From positions 37,489 through 101,488 of the forward strand of contig JAUSMR010000153.1 in NCBI GenBank assembly GCA_030645955.1: 64,000 nucleotides of DNA. The letters run 5' to 3'. Both the position numbers and the translations under genes were made by a program. Source of the DNA: Gallionella sp. Lineage in GTDB: Bacteria > Pseudomonadota > Gammaproteobacteria > Burkholderiales > Gallionellaceae. The notes under the pieces were generated by a model. That model saw nothing but the letters and a program-made list of their open reading frames with translations, was not told the DNA's origin and ran no database searches. Shown one piece after another: positions 8,032 through 16,425 of the stretch. Position 1 is the stretch's first letter. Each line of letters starts with the position of its first letter.

Positions 8032-8916
8032 ATGCAAAATCCATTCAATCTCGATAATCCTGATGCCTACCTGCGCTGGCGCGAGCACAAACTGGCGCAC
8101 GCCATCACCAACACTGACGAGCTCACCGTTGAAATCAAAAATCCGCGCTCACTGACTGCGGCAGAACACGCCGCGCTTCTGGCGCGTTGCCGCCGCAGCA
8201 ACATGGCGATTTATGCATCATTGGCCGAGGGCGTCGATGAAAATGCGGTTCGCCAGCTTGGACAACAGTTCAGTTTGAATCGCATGGATGCGAATTGGCT
8301 GGCAAGTGAACAGGGTGTAACACGCATCACGGTATGTGCTGACGATGGGCTGCGGAATGCTTATATTCCTTATACCGACCGCGCCATCAAATGGCACACC
8401 GACGGTTATTACAACCCGCCAGAACGGCAGGTGCTCAGCATGGTATTGCATTGCGCGCAGAGTGCCGGACAGGGCGGCGAGAATCGCCTGATGGATCACG
8501 AAATCGCTTATTTGATGTTGCGTGATGCAAACAGCGATTTTATCCGCGCACTCTCCGCGCCGGATGCCATGACTATTCCGCAACGCACCGACGAACAGGG
8601 TGTTGCTCGCCCGGCACAAACCGGCCCGGTATTTTCCATAGACTCCGCGAGTGGCAACCTGCACATGCGTTATACCGCGCGCACCCGCAGCATCGTGTGG
8701 AAACAGGATGCCATTACACTGGCGGCTGTCGCGATGCTGGAAAAATTGCTGGCATCTGATTCGCCGCATATCCACCACGCGCGCCTTGAATGCGGCATGG
8801 GCCTGCTGTGCAACAACGTGCTGCATGACCGTGCCGAATTCCGCGACAATCCGTCACATCCGCGCCTGCTCTACCGCGCGCGCTATCTTGACCGCATTGC
8901 GGGAACTGACAGTTAG
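8032..8916 (+). CDS. TauD/TfdA-like Fe(II)/2-oxoglutarate dioxygenase
   Basis: A 294-residue protein with the facial triad H122-x-D124 (WHTDGYY) and distal H265 (NNVLHDRAEF), followed by arginines suited to bind 2-oxoglutarate near 278-284. TauD relatives release sulfite from organosulfonates or hydroxylate other small substrates; the substrate here is unknown. The ATG at 8032 is chosen over an overlapping TTG at 8029. It is last in the operon facing dsrA and is followed by a strong terminator at 8931-8954. Sulfonate use would feed sulfite to the same metabolism, but that is inference. Confidence 0.85.
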   Translation: MQNPFNLDNPDAYLRWREHKLAHAITNTDELTVEIKNPRSLTAAEHAALLARCRRSNMAIYASLAEGVDENAVRQLGQQFSLNRMDANWLASEQGVTRITVCADDGLRNAYIPYTDRAIKWHTDGYYNPPERQVLSMVLHCAQSAGQGGENRLMDHEIAYLMLRDANSDFIRALSAPDAMTIPQRTDEQGVARPAQTGPVFSIDSASGNLHMRYTARTRSIVWKQDAITLAAVAMLEKLLASDSPHIHHARLECGMGLLCNNVLHDRAEFRDNPSHPRLLYRARYLDRIAGTDS

Positions 8917-8930
8917 CTCTCGCCAAACAA

Positions 8931-8954
8931 AAAGCCCGCATCGCTGCGGGCTTT
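8931..8954. terminator. Intrinsic terminator hairpin after the dioxygenase gene
   Basis: A perfect 10-bp stem AAAGCCCGCA/TGCGGGCTTT with a TCGC loop lies 15 bp past the dioxygenase stop. A-rich sequence on the left and T-rich on the right let it work in both directions. It sits between two convergent units: the plus operon and the minus-strand FadL-type gene ending at 8998. Confidence 0.85.
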
Positions 8955-8997
8955 CTGGATGTTTACTGCCATCCTGTTTGCATCTATCCCATTGCGC

Positions 8998-10236
8998 CTA
9001 AAACTTGTAACGCAATGACACTGAGTAAGACTTCTGAGAGTGAGTCGTCGTATTTGTACCAGTTCCACCAAAATGGGGAATTTCAACAGTCTTGGTGACT
9101 TCGGGAGTAATTACGACCGAACCCTCAATATCAAATTCCTTAGACATGCTGTATCCGCCACCAAAGGTGTATGAACTTTTCACGACAGCTGGAAAGAACA
9201 TGTTATTAAACATGTTGATAGCCGACTTGCGATAATCAGAGCCAACAAGACCGCTGGATGCGAGTCCGCCAATAGGATCATTGGCGTGGTTGTATCCCAG
9301 TCCGAGCCAATAACCATCACCTGCATATTTAGCGCCCACAGCGATGACGGTCTGATCTTCCCAGTTAAAATCCTTGTAGCCGGCAGCGCTACCCCATTTG
9401 ATTAACTTGTAATCAGCTGTAACCGTGATGTTGTCGTCTATGGCGCTAGAAACACCGACTCTCATCTCGGCAGGTTGAGTCAAATCATCACCAAAAGTAG
9501 GAAGTCCGGTACAAGGACCACCGGCTGGTGAACATAGACCGAAACCGGTGCCTGCCCCGGATATCTGCGTGCCATACTGCATCTTGATCGCGGATTGATA
9601 CGCGGCAGCTACAGTCAGCCCAGGCGTAACGTTAAAGTAACCACCAAGACTATAGCCAAAGCCGGTATCGGTATCTGCATTTTCGGCTCCGTTATAAGCT
9701 GCTCCGTTGTTATAAGAAAGCATCAAAGAACCATACTGAAATACGGGTGAGAAACCTAAGCCGTAGCCGCTGTCGTTGTAGGCAATTGTTGGCACCACCC
9801 TGAGAATACTGAGAGCGGATTTCGCTTTCACATGTGAAGCTGGGGCACCAGTGTAATCAACACCCATCCCGGCAATTCCCCCCATGGCAACGCCATAGGT
9901 CAGGCTGTCGCCGGTTCTGCTGGAGTATGAAATATCAGGAATGTAGCTGGTGTCCGCCGTGCTGGTTTGCGCAGTGCCCCCAGGCATGCCGCTGTTAGTG
10001 ACATTCGGTTTGAAAAGCACCAAACCGCCTGTCACTTCGGCGCCTTTTGACTTGCCCAGCATCGCCGGGTTTGCGAATGCGCTTTCAGCACCCACAAAGT
10101 GGGCTACACCTGTACCGCCTAATGCGGAGTTTTGTGAACCCGCAGCCATCATGTGGTCCCCATTAGTAGCATATGCCAGCGGCGATGACATCAAGCCAGC
10201 GGTGAACAACGAAACGACAATATTATTTATCTTCAT
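8998..10236 (-). CDS. OmpP1/FadL/TodX-family outer membrane transport protein
   Basis: A 412-residue outer-membrane beta-barrel. It has a signal peptide (MKINNIVVSLFTAGLMSSPL to about residue 24) and the FadL-type N-terminal hatch region rich in NPA/GGTG motifs. Alternating hydrophobic strands follow, ending in the terminal aromatic LRYKF. FadL relatives import hydrophobic compounds. Several sulfur oxidisers carry such genes near sulfur-oxidation loci, so uptake of hydrophobic sulfur or organics is conceivable but unproven. Start 10236 is chosen from the AGGGAG site; an in-frame upstream Met is not supported. It follows dsrE2 by 71 bp. Confidence 0.88.
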   Translation of the reverse strand: MKINNIVVSLFTAGLMSSPLAYATNGDHMMAAGSQNSALGGTGVAHFVGAESAFANPAMLGKSKGAEVTGGLVLFKPNVTNSGMPGGTAQTSTADTSYIPDISYSSRTGDSLTYGVAMGGIAGMGVDYTGAPASHVKAKSALSILRVVPTIAYNDSGYGLGFSPVFQYGSLMLSYNNGAAYNGAENADTDTGFGYSLGGYFNVTPGLTVAAAYQSAIKMQYGTQISGAGTGFGLCSPAGGPCTGLPTFGDDLTQPAEMRVGVSSAIDDNITVTADYKLIKWGSAAGYKDFNWEDQTVIAVGAKYAGDGYWLGLGYNHANDPIGGLASSGLVGSDYRKSAINMFNNMFFPAVVKSSYTFGGGYSMSKEFDIEGSVVITPEVTKTVEIPHFGGTGTNTTTHSQKSYSVSLRYKF

Positions 10237-10307
10237 TAAAAACTCCCTGGTTGATTGATAAAACAAACCCCTGCACTACTACTTCACAGAAAAAGCAGCC
10301 TGTCGTC

Positions 10308-10778
10308 TTAAACAAACAGACAGATGTCGGTGTCTCCGGCAAATCCCAAAAACATTGCCGCTCCGCCATATTCGATGTTGTCGATAAATTCGCTCTTGTC
10401 GAATTCAAACAAATCAACCGTCATCTGGCAGGCGATGAATTTCACCTCGGCTTCCAGACACAGGTCACGCAACTCCTGCAGCGAGGCAACGCCATGTTTC
10501 TTCAACTTTTGCTTCATCATCATGGTAGCCATGGATTCCATTCCCGGCAGCATTTGCACCATCACCGGCATCGGCACAGGCATCGGCATCGCAGGGTTGG
10601 CCAGCGGACTGATCATCACGCTGGACAGGTCTTTGCGCAGCAATTGCAACCCGTAGAATGTAAAGAACACCTGCACTTCATAGCCCAAAGCGGCGGCGGT
10701 TGAAGCGAGGATAAATGGTGGGTAGGCCATATCCAGCGTGCCTTTGGTGGCAATGATTGCCATTTTTTTAGAGCTCAT
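10308..10778 (-). CDS. dsrE2: DsrE2-like sulfurtransferase (DsrE/DsrF/DrsH-like family)
   Basis: A 156-residue protein of the DsrE2 family: an N-terminal beta strand (MAIIATKGTLD, residues 6-16), a methionine/proline-rich loop at 62-90 and cysteines C107 and C117. C117 in FIACQMTVDLF is the likely sulfur-binding residue. DsrE2 proteins are known to work with TusA and rhodanese in cytoplasmic sulfur relay before DsrEFH. It lies 41 bp downstream of tusA on the minus strand, giving the frequent tusA-dsrE2 pair without a rhodanese gene. Confidence 0.88.
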   Translation of the reverse strand: MSSKKMAIIATKGTLDMAYPPFILASTAAALGYEVQVFFTFYGLQLLRKDLSSVMISPLANPAMPMPVPMPVMVQMLPGMESMATMMMKQKLKKHGVASLQELRDLCLEAEVKFIACQMTVDLFEFDKSEFIDNIEYGGAAMFLGFAGDTDICLFV

Positions 10779-10819
10779 GCTTTCCCCTTTGAGTATGGTT
10801 TGGGTTGGGTATAGATAAC

Positions 10820-11047
10820 TTACTTTTTCTTCATGTAAAAAGTGAATTTCCCACTAGCCTCTTCTGTAGCTAACAGGGAATTGCCGGTCTGCTCGGCGAA
10901 TGCCTGCATATCCTTCACAGAGCCGCTATCGGTCGAGAGCACCTTGAGCACCTGCCCGGAAGCCATATCGGCGAGTGCCTTTTTGGTCTTCAGGATAGGC
11001 AAAGGGCAGGACATACCGCTGGCATCATATTCTTTATCAAAGTTCAT
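10820..11047 (-). CDS. tusA: TusA sulfur-carrier protein
   Basis: A 75-residue single-domain TusA with the CPLP active motif (GMSCPLPILKTKKAL). It carries a persulfide and, in sulfur oxidisers, donates to DsrEFH. Start 11047 is chosen because GGGAG lies six bases upstream; two more in-frame methionine codons lie just ahead. It is first in a tusA-dsrE2 unit. Upstream at 11165-11203 is a palindromic sequence sharing GTTATTTTTCAA with the soxY upstream region. Confidence 0.92.
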   Translation of the reverse strand: MNFDKEYDASGMSCPLPILKTKKALADMASGQVLKVLSTDSGSVKDMQAFAEQTGNSLLATEEASGKFTFYMKKK

Positions 11048-11164
11048 GTTCATCTCCCACAAATTATTAAAATTGCCGCAAAAAATACAGGTTCTCTAAG
11101 CGCGCTAACAAAGCCGTATGGATAACATTATAGGAATAATCAGCTTACATGCGTCCATACCCAT

Positions 11165-11203
11165 GAAGGGTAACCGGGGTAACCCATTGGAGTTATTTTT
11201 CAA
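11165..11203. promoter_or_regulatory. Candidate operator upstream of tusA-dsrE2
   Basis: An inverted pair GGTAACC/GGTAACC followed by GTTATTTTTCAA lies about 120-155 bp upstream of tusA. The 12-mer GTTATTTTTCAA is repeated exactly at 14846-14857 upstream of soxY. A related TATTTTCAA-TAACCC occurs between dsrA and the Cas6-like operon. Its function is inferred only from this sharing. Confidence 0.3.
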
Positions 11204-11277
11204 CCCCCTCCGTTTTTAAGGAACAACCTGGATGGTCATGCTTATTGGGCGTGCACTTTTCTGCACGATGCGCGGTT

Positions 11278-11784
11278 TCAGAGATCGCCGTTGCTGGCGG
11301 CGAGCATCATGTCTTTCATGGCAGCCATTATTCGCTCAGCGTTCTTGCGGGTATCGGCCGGCAGTGCGCGAATCATTGCCTCGTCCATCATCATGGAAAT
11401 GATCCAGCGTTTACCCTGGGCATCTTCCACCATGGCGATGCGGCAAGGCATGAAGGAAATCATTGCAGGATCGGCGGCAATCATCTGCTGCGCCGTGAGG
11501 CCGTCGCAGAAGCTGAAAATTTCCATGCGTTTGGCGGGCTTTCCCGTCAGAGCTTCGATTTCCTTGTATAGCGGGCTGGCGCCGACAAACTTGAGGTTGT
11601 GCTGATTCGCGCGCAGTTTCAGTGACTCAACAGCGTCGTCAAAACTGACACCATCCTGAATCTGGACGCGCGCAATCTGCACTTTCATTTTCGTGAATGA
11701 GAGCGCCGGTGCGGGAGATGCTGCCATCGCCGAATGAACAACGAGGGTAAGCAACAGGGCCAGGCAATATTGAATTTTGCGCAT
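11278..11784 (-). CDS. Periplasmic DUF302-domain protein
   Basis: A 168-residue protein with a clear signal peptide (hydrophobic residues 5-20, AMA-A cleavage near 22). It contains a DUF302-like domain with the characteristic ALTGKPAKRMEIFSFCD segment (about residues 78-94) and PCRIAMVED (about 112-120). DUF302 proteins are small, often envelope-located proteins of unknown function found widely in sulfur and metal oxidisers. Two cysteines (about residues 93 and 113) could pair. It stands alone between tusA and a repeat-rich gap. Confidence 0.8.
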   Translation of the reverse strand: MRKIQYCLALLLTLVVHSAMAASPAPALSFTKMKVQIARVQIQDGVSFDDAVESLKLRANQHNLKFVGASPLYKEIEALTGKPAKRMEIFSFCDGLTAQQMIAADPAMISFMPCRIAMVEDAQGKRWIISMMMDEAMIRALPADTRKNAERIMAAMKDMMLAASNGDL

Positions 11785-12172
11785 ATTTGTTTAAGTTAAA
11801 TTACCTCCGGCAAAGCCGGAGGCTTATTGGGTGAACGCCTCAAAGGTGCTGATAAAACTATGAGACGCCCAAGGCGGCTGGTTTCCACTCCTTCCCCCTA
11901 TCAGGGGGAAGGTTGAGATGGGGGTACAAACTTTTGACTGCATCCGTGCTTGAATTTCTACCCCCACCCTAACCCTCCCCCTGCAAGGGGGAGGGAATAA
12001 TGTAGCTAAGAGTTTTAACGTTACTCGTTAATGACCGCCAGAACGGTCAAACCTAACGGAGTCCCCCGGCAAAGCCGGGGGTTTACCTCACTGAATTAAT
12101 AATCCTCCGCTCGCAGTTCAGCATTTCCACTGCGAACGAAGGATGTTTTAAAGAACCTCCGAGTTGGCAAGC
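11785..12172. repeat. Repeat-rich intergenic region with several palindromic elements
   Basis: No gene is seen in this 388-bp gap. It holds a hairpin CCTCCGGC-AAA-GCCGGAGG (11806-11824) and a composite element at about 11889-11998. That element's arms are built from CCCCCT…AGGGGG hairpins with flanking TTGAGATGGGGGT / ACCCCCACCCTAA. A 65-bp element at 12033-12097 contains the core CCCCCGGC-AAA-GCCGGGGG and has a second, inverted copy at 54352-54418. The middle element belongs to the CCCTCTCCC family that also appears inside cusA, hpnE and copA. Confidence 0.75.
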
Positions 12173-13450
12173 TTAAAGCAATACATCGCTCAAAATATTC
12201 TTGAGCCAATAATTTGCCAGCGTACCCTCAACTTCTGAACGACTGGCTGAAACACCACCGCCATCCGCCGGGAGCATGATCTTTTTCTCCGCGTTGTATC
12301 GGTACACATGGGCCACATGCACCGCTTCATTGTTGCTCACCATGCTATAGCAGGTATTGGCAATAGCAGGATCAGGATCCGGCTGCCGGCCTTGCATCAG
12401 TTCAATAATGGCCGCTGCGCAGACCTTCGCCTGGGAAGTGGCCAGATGGCCGGATTTTGGGAGAGCAGCCGAAACCGAATCGCCGATAACATGGATGTTC
12501 TTTTGCACTTTGGATTCGTAACTCAAAAAATCCACTGCGCACCAGCGATTGTCCACATTGGCCACCCCTGCCATGCTGGCCACTGCACCGGCCTTCATCG
12601 GTGGAATAATATTCAGCACGTCCGCTTTTACGTCCTCAAACTCGGTTTTGAGCGTTTTGCCGGCCACATTCACCTGTTTCACCTCGGCGTTGGGACGATG
12701 TTCCACGATACCGGGGTAAAGCTCTTTCCAGGCCGCCATAAAGAGGCCTTTCTTTGAGACAATATCAGGGTTGGCATCCAGGATCAGCACCTTGGATTTG
12801 GGCTTGTTGTTTTTCAGATAGAACGCCACTTGGCAGGCGCGCTCGTATGGTCCCGGGGGGCAGCGGTACGGCATCTTGGGAATGCTGATCGCAAAGACGC
12901 CGCCGTCAGTCATGGATTCCAGCTGCTTCCTCAGCATGGTTGTCTGTGTACCGGCTTTCCATGCATGATGAATACTCTCGTCCGCCACTTTGGCATTGAG
13001 TCCTTCAATCTTGTCGAACATGAAATCGACACCCGGCGCGATGATTAACCGGTCGTAGCTGAGATAGCCATCTGCCAGCGTGACGGTTTGCTTTTGCGGA
13101 TCAATGGCCGTGACTTCCCCTCGCACCATTTCGATACCGTATTTTTTCTTCAAGGTATCGTAGTTTTGCGTGAGGTCTGAAATGGTCCTGCTGCCGCCCA
13201 GCACCGTATTGCTCATCGGGCATGAAATGAACTTCGAGTTGCGCTCGATCAGCACCACCTCGATCTTGTTCTCGCTCCACATACGGATATGCTTGGCTGC
13301 TGTTGCACCGGCAAAGCCGCCGCCCACAATCACTACGCGCTGCCCTTTTTTACTGACGATTTCACTGCCAGAAGTTGCACAGCCCGGAAACACACCTATC
13401 ACAATCCCTGCTGCGCTTAGCTTCAAAAAATCACGGCGATCTAATGTCAT
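12173..13450 (-). CDS. fccB: Flavocytochrome c sulfide dehydrogenase, flavoprotein subunit
   Basis: A 425-residue FAD protein. It has a twin-arginine signal (DRRDFLKLSAAG, residues 4-15), an FAD-binding GGGFAGATAA motif (about 44-53) and paired redox cysteines in the family positions (SKFISCPMS and PYRCPPGPYERAC). FccB oxidises sulfide in the periplasm and passes electrons to the cytochrome subunit encoded just upstream (13499-13816). A ribosome site (AAGGAG) precedes the ATG. SoxF is the equivalent name in sox clusters, and the neighbouring soxYZ supports either label. Confidence 0.92.
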   Translation of the reverse strand: MTLDRRDFLKLSAAGIVIGVFPGCATSGSEIVSKKGQRVVIVGGGFAGATAAKHIRMWSENKIEVVLIERNSKFISCPMSNTVLGGSRTISDLTQNYDTLKKKYGIEMVRGEVTAIDPQKQTVTLADGYLSYDRLIIAPGVDFMFDKIEGLNAKVADESIHHAWKAGTQTTMLRKQLESMTDGGVFAISIPKMPYRCPPGPYERACQVAFYLKNNKPKSKVLILDANPDIVSKKGLFMAAWKELYPGIVEHRPNAEVKQVNVAGKTLKTEFEDVKADVLNIIPPMKAGAVASMAGVANVDNRWCAVDFLSYESKVQKNIHVIGDSVSAALPKSGHLATSQAKVCAAAIIELMQGRQPDPDPAIANTCYSMVSNNEAVHVAHVYRYNAEKKIMLPADGGGVSASRSEVEGTLANYWLKNILSDVLL

Positions 13451-13498
13451 GTTGTACTCCTTGTAATTTTTGGTTGTACTGGATGCTTCGCTATTTTT

Positions 13499-13816
13499 CT
13501 AACGTTTTTGCGCGGCAAAGAAGTCAGCTAATTTTCCGAATTCTTCGTCGGTATAACCCTTGGCGTGATGGTGCATCACTGTGGCTGGGCGGGCGCCGGA
13601 TTTAAAGTCTTTCATTTGATTAACGAAAAGCGCCTTGTCCAGGCCTGCCAAAACAGGCGTACCGCCCACGCTGTGACCGTTGGTTCCGTGGCAAGCGGCG
13701 CAGGAAGCCGCAAGATTGCGGGCATGCGCATCGACTTCGGCATGAGAAGTTGCGGTAAATAACAACAGCCCAATGGCGCCGGCAATGGTGAGTGTTTGAT
13801 GCTGGATCATTTTCAT
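13499..13816 (-). CDS. fccA: Monoheme cytochrome c, likely cytochrome subunit of sulfide dehydrogenase
   Basis: A 105-residue periplasmic cytochrome with signal peptide (cleavage near SHA-E27). It has one heme site C39-A-A-C42-H43 and a methionine in the later ATVMHHH segment as probable sixth ligand. It lies 48 bp before fccB, the normal pairing. FccA of some bacteria is diheme; this short form carries one. GGAGGAG precedes the ATG. Acceptance of electrons from FccB is inferred from position. Confidence 0.88.
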   Translation of the reverse strand: MKMIQHQTLTIAGAIGLLLFTATSHAEVDAHARNLAASCAACHGTNGHSVGGTPVLAGLDKALFVNQMKDFKSGARPATVMHHHAKGYTDEEFGKLADFFAAQKR

Positions 13817-13930
13817 AACTCCTCCTTTTTATTTAATGACAATTACTCCACAAAACACCAACCGTTCAATGCAAGCGGCAGGTAATACCTAAATATAATG
13901 CAGAAAGCATTTCTTCTCAATTGTCGACTG

Positions 13931-14242
13931 TCAGCCGATCACCGCCTCATCGAGACGGTTGTCGCCCTTGTTATCGATCCAATTCACCGAAATCTTTTCA
14001 CCCTGCTTGCCGCCCTTGAACCGGAAAATCAGGTAAGGATCTTTTGAAACTGCCGTGCCGAACTGGCATTCCAGCACAATTCGATCATTGTGCCTCACTG
14101 CCACCTCAGTAATGTACTTGGCAGGAATCAGATTTCCTTCATCATCCTTGCGCCGACCGTTTTCCATTTCGTGCTGCATCAGAATTTTGACTTCAGTAAT
14201 GTCATCCTTGGCAGTGGCTCGAATTTTTGTTGGGCTACCCAT
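13931..14242 (-). CDS. soxZ: SoxZ, sulfur-carrier complex subunit
   Basis: A 103-residue SoxZ (start MGSPTKIRATAKDD) of normal length, with the typical C-terminal FRFKGGKQGEKISVNW strand region and no cysteine. SoxYZ is the periplasmic carrier on which thiosulfate sulfur is bound during oxidation. An AGAGGA ribosome site precedes the ATG. It follows soxY by 45 bp. No soxA, soxX, soxB or soxCD is seen in this window, so the rest of the pathway must lie elsewhere if present. Confidence 0.95.
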   Translation of the reverse strand: MGSPTKIRATAKDDITEVKILMQHEMENGRRKDDEGNLIPAKYITEVAVRHNDRIVLECQFGTAVSKDPYLIFRFKGGKQGEKISVNWIDNKGDNRLDEAVIG

Positions 14243-14287
14243 ATTCCTCTGTCCCTATCGTTTGATCAGTATCAGTGCGGCCATCAT

Positions 14288-14755
14288 CTAGCTGCAACCG
14301 CCCAGAACAACCTTGACTTCTCTGGCAGCACGGTAAAACTTACCGTCAGACTTCACCAGCACTATGACCATGGCAGTCTGGCCCATCTTGATGCGCGTAG
14401 TGATAAAACCTTCCGTGCCTTCCGGCAAGATAAAGTTGGCAGTCAGCGTAGTTGGGTTTTTATCCACAAGAATGGAAATTTGTTCGATGCGAGGGAGAGA
14501 GCTGGATACTGTGATCGGAACAAATGCGCCGTTTTCGGCGGTTTCAGGCGCGGTGAGCTGGATAGCTGCGCTGTTTTCCGGCAGGACGGCACCCAAGGCA
14601 TCGAGTGCTTCATCCAGAGTTTTAACTTCGAAAGCGTGAGTATTTCTCTCGGCCCATGCAGTTCCAGATTTAAGCAGTCCAACGGCCGCAAGAAAGCCCA
14701 GCAGCCCGAGATTGCCACCCGTCTTGAGTGCTTTGCGGCGTGCCAGGTTTATCAA
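14288..14755 (-). CDS. soxY: SoxY, covalent sulfur carrier
   Basis: A 155-residue SoxY with a twin-arginine-like signal (LARRKALKTGG, residues 4-14). The C-terminal swinging arm ends in VVLGGCS; C154 is the cysteine that binds thiosulfate sulfur. The usual end is GGCGG, so this arm is shorter and ends in serine. Translation begins at TTG 14755 with a GGAGG site five bases ahead. It leads a soxY-soxZ-fccA-fccB unit, coupling thiosulfate and sulfide oxidation. Confidence 0.94.
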   Translation of the reverse strand: MINLARRKALKTGGNLGLLGFLAAVGLLKSGTAWAERNTHAFEVKTLDEALDALGAVLPENSAAIQLTAPETAENGAFVPITVSSSLPRIEQISILVDKNPTTLTANFILPEGTEGFITTRIKMGQTAMVIVLVKSDGKFYRAAREVKVVLGGCS

Positions 14756-14831
14756 GTTGCCTCCACAGTCTGCAGTTTGAATGAAGTACTCATAAAGCTA
14801 ATGCAGCTTACCGCCCCAAAATTGCGGCTGG

Positions 14832-14857
14832 AATAACCCTAACGGGTTATTTTTCAA
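14832..14857. promoter_or_regulatory. Palindrome upstream of soxY (candidate operator)
   Basis: A perfect 8-bp inverted repeat AATAACCC/GGGTTATT with a 4-base spacer, followed by TTTTCAA. It lies about 77-100 bp upstream of the soxY start. It could look like a plus-strand terminator, but no plus gene ends nearby. The right arm plus tail (GTTATTTTTCAA) is identical to a stretch upstream of tusA. Confidence 0.35.
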
Positions 14858-14862
14858 ATTTT

Positions 14863-15102
14863 ATGCAACCAAACGTTGGTACAGCAGGGGATCGACGACT
14901 CGCTCAAAGCACTCTGCGATGTGAACTTGAATTTGATCTTCCGCTGGTCGATTTCCGAGCAACCGGCATCCATGCAAAAGCCGTCAAAATAAAACATGGC
15001 GGAAGCCGCCATCTCGCAGGGCCAGAGTTCACGTCTGCCAACCCCGATACCAACATGAAAATCCAGTTGTTCGAGCAACTGCTGGTTTCAGCGGCGGCAT
15101 AG
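14863..15102 (+). pseudogene. Possible PilZ-like C-terminal fragment
   Basis: An open stretch of about 79 codons. Its second half (VDFRATGIHAKAV … GGSRHLAGPEF … QLFEQLL) loosely resembles the end of a PilZ domain. There is no convincing start or ribosome site and no N-terminal RxxxR motif. I read it as a decayed fragment or chance similarity. It fills part of the gap between purT and soxY. Confidence 0.25.
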
Positions 15103-15138
15103 AGAGAGGACATCTGGTAACTCTGGACTTCGCCATCT

Positions 15139-16356
15139 TCACCCTTTAACCGGAACCACCTTACTGGCCGCCAGTTTGGCGCGGCTGCGCGCTTCATCCG
15201 TATTGCGGCCAGTAGCCAGTGCCACGCCCATGCGGCGGCGTGCGAAGGATTCCGGTTTGCCAAACAGGCGCACGTCGCTTTGCGGCACTCGCAATGCCTC
15301 ATCCACGCCTGTGAAAGCGATACCCTGTTCTTCCAGTTTTCCATAGATCACCGCACTTGCGCCGGGCGCGCGCAGGCTGACGTCCACCGGCAGGCCGAGG
15401 ATGGCGCGGGCGTGCAGTTCGAATTCGCTGTAGTGCTGGCTGCACATCGTGACCATGCCGGTGTCGTGCGGACGCGGGCTGACTTCGCTGAACCAGACTT
15501 CATCGCCCTTGATAAATAATTCGACGCCGAAGATGCCGAGGCCACCAAGGTCGTCGGTGACTTTTTGCGCGATGTCGCGCGCGCGTTGCAGGGCCAGTGG
15601 CGACATGGCCTGCGGCTGCCAGCTTTCGACGTAATCGCCATGCACCTGCACATGCCCGATGGGTTCGCAGAAATGCGTCTCGACCCGGCCGTCCGCGCCC
15701 AATGCGCGCACGGTGAGCTGGGTGATTTCGTAATCGAATTGGATCATGCCTTCGACGATCACCCTGCCCTGATTCACGCGGCTGCCGCTGGCGGCGTAGC
15801 TCCACGCGGTTTCCACGTCGGCATCGCTGTCCAATTTCGATTGCCCTTTGCCGGATGACGACATCACCGGCTTGACGATGCACGGGAAGCCGATGTGGTC
15901 TATCGCAGCGCGCAACTCGTCCAGGCTGTCGGCGAAACGATACGGCGAAGTCGGCAATCCCAGCGTTTCAGCGGCAAGGTGGCGGATGCCTTCGCGGTTC
16001 ATCGTGAGCCTTGCGGCGCGCGCGGTGGGGATGACGCGCGCCAGCCCTTCCTGCTCGATCTGCACCAGCATGTCGGTGGCAATCGCCTCGATCTCAGGCA
16101 CGATGATGTGTGGTCTTTCCTGTTCGACCAGAGCGCGCAATTGTTTTCCATCCGCCATATTGATGACATGCGCGCGATGCGCCACCTGATGCCCCGGCGC
16201 ATCGGCGTATCTGTCTACCGCAATGGTTTCCACGCCGAGGCGTTGCAGCGCGATGATGACCTCCTTGCCCAGTTCACCGCTGCCGAGCAGCATGACGCGG
16301 ATGGCGGAAGGAGTGAGCGGAGTGCCGATGATGAGCGGATTTGTTGGAGTATTCAT
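15139..16356 (-). CDS. purT: Formate-dependent phosphoribosylglycinamide formyltransferase PurT
   Basis: A 405-residue ATP-grasp enzyme that makes formyl-GAR from GAR, formate and ATP in purine synthesis. Visible are the N-terminal [12 protein letters not shown] (about residues 20-31), the ATP-grasp P-loop [11 protein letters not shown] (about 162-172) and [14 protein letters not shown] (about 290-303). Family length is about 390-400. It is monocistronic between a repeat-flanked gap and a divergent aldolase. Nothing abnormal is seen. Confidence 0.95.
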   Translation of the reverse strand: MNTPTNPLIIGTPLTPSAIRVMLLGSGELGKEVIIALQRLGVETIAVDRYADAPGHQVAHRAHVINMADGKQLRALVEQERPHIIVPEIEAIATDMLVQIEQEGLARVIPTARAARLTMNREGIRHLAAETLGLPTSPYRFADSLDELRAAIDHIGFPCIVKPVMSSSGKGQSKLDSDADVETAWSYAASGSRVNQGRVIVEGMIQFDYEITQLTVRALGADGRVETHFCEPIGHVQVHGDYVESWQPQAMSPLALQRARDIAQKVTDDLGGLGIFGVELFIKGDEVWFSEVSPRPHDTGMVTMCSQHYSEFELHARAILGLPVDVSLRAPGASAVIYGKLEEQGIAFTGVDEALRVPQSDVRLFGKPESFARRRMGVALATGRNTDEARSRAKLAASKVVPVKG

Positions 16357-16425
16357 GTGGTGTGCGCGAAATTATCCTGAAAACGGTTAGAACTTGTAGG
16401 AGCGGGCCAATTATAAGTGAAATAC

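Noticed and set aside
14832..14857. Reading the soxY-upstream palindrome as an intrinsic terminator
   Set aside because: The T-rich tail is on the plus strand, but no plus-strand gene ends there; operator is the better, still weak, reading.
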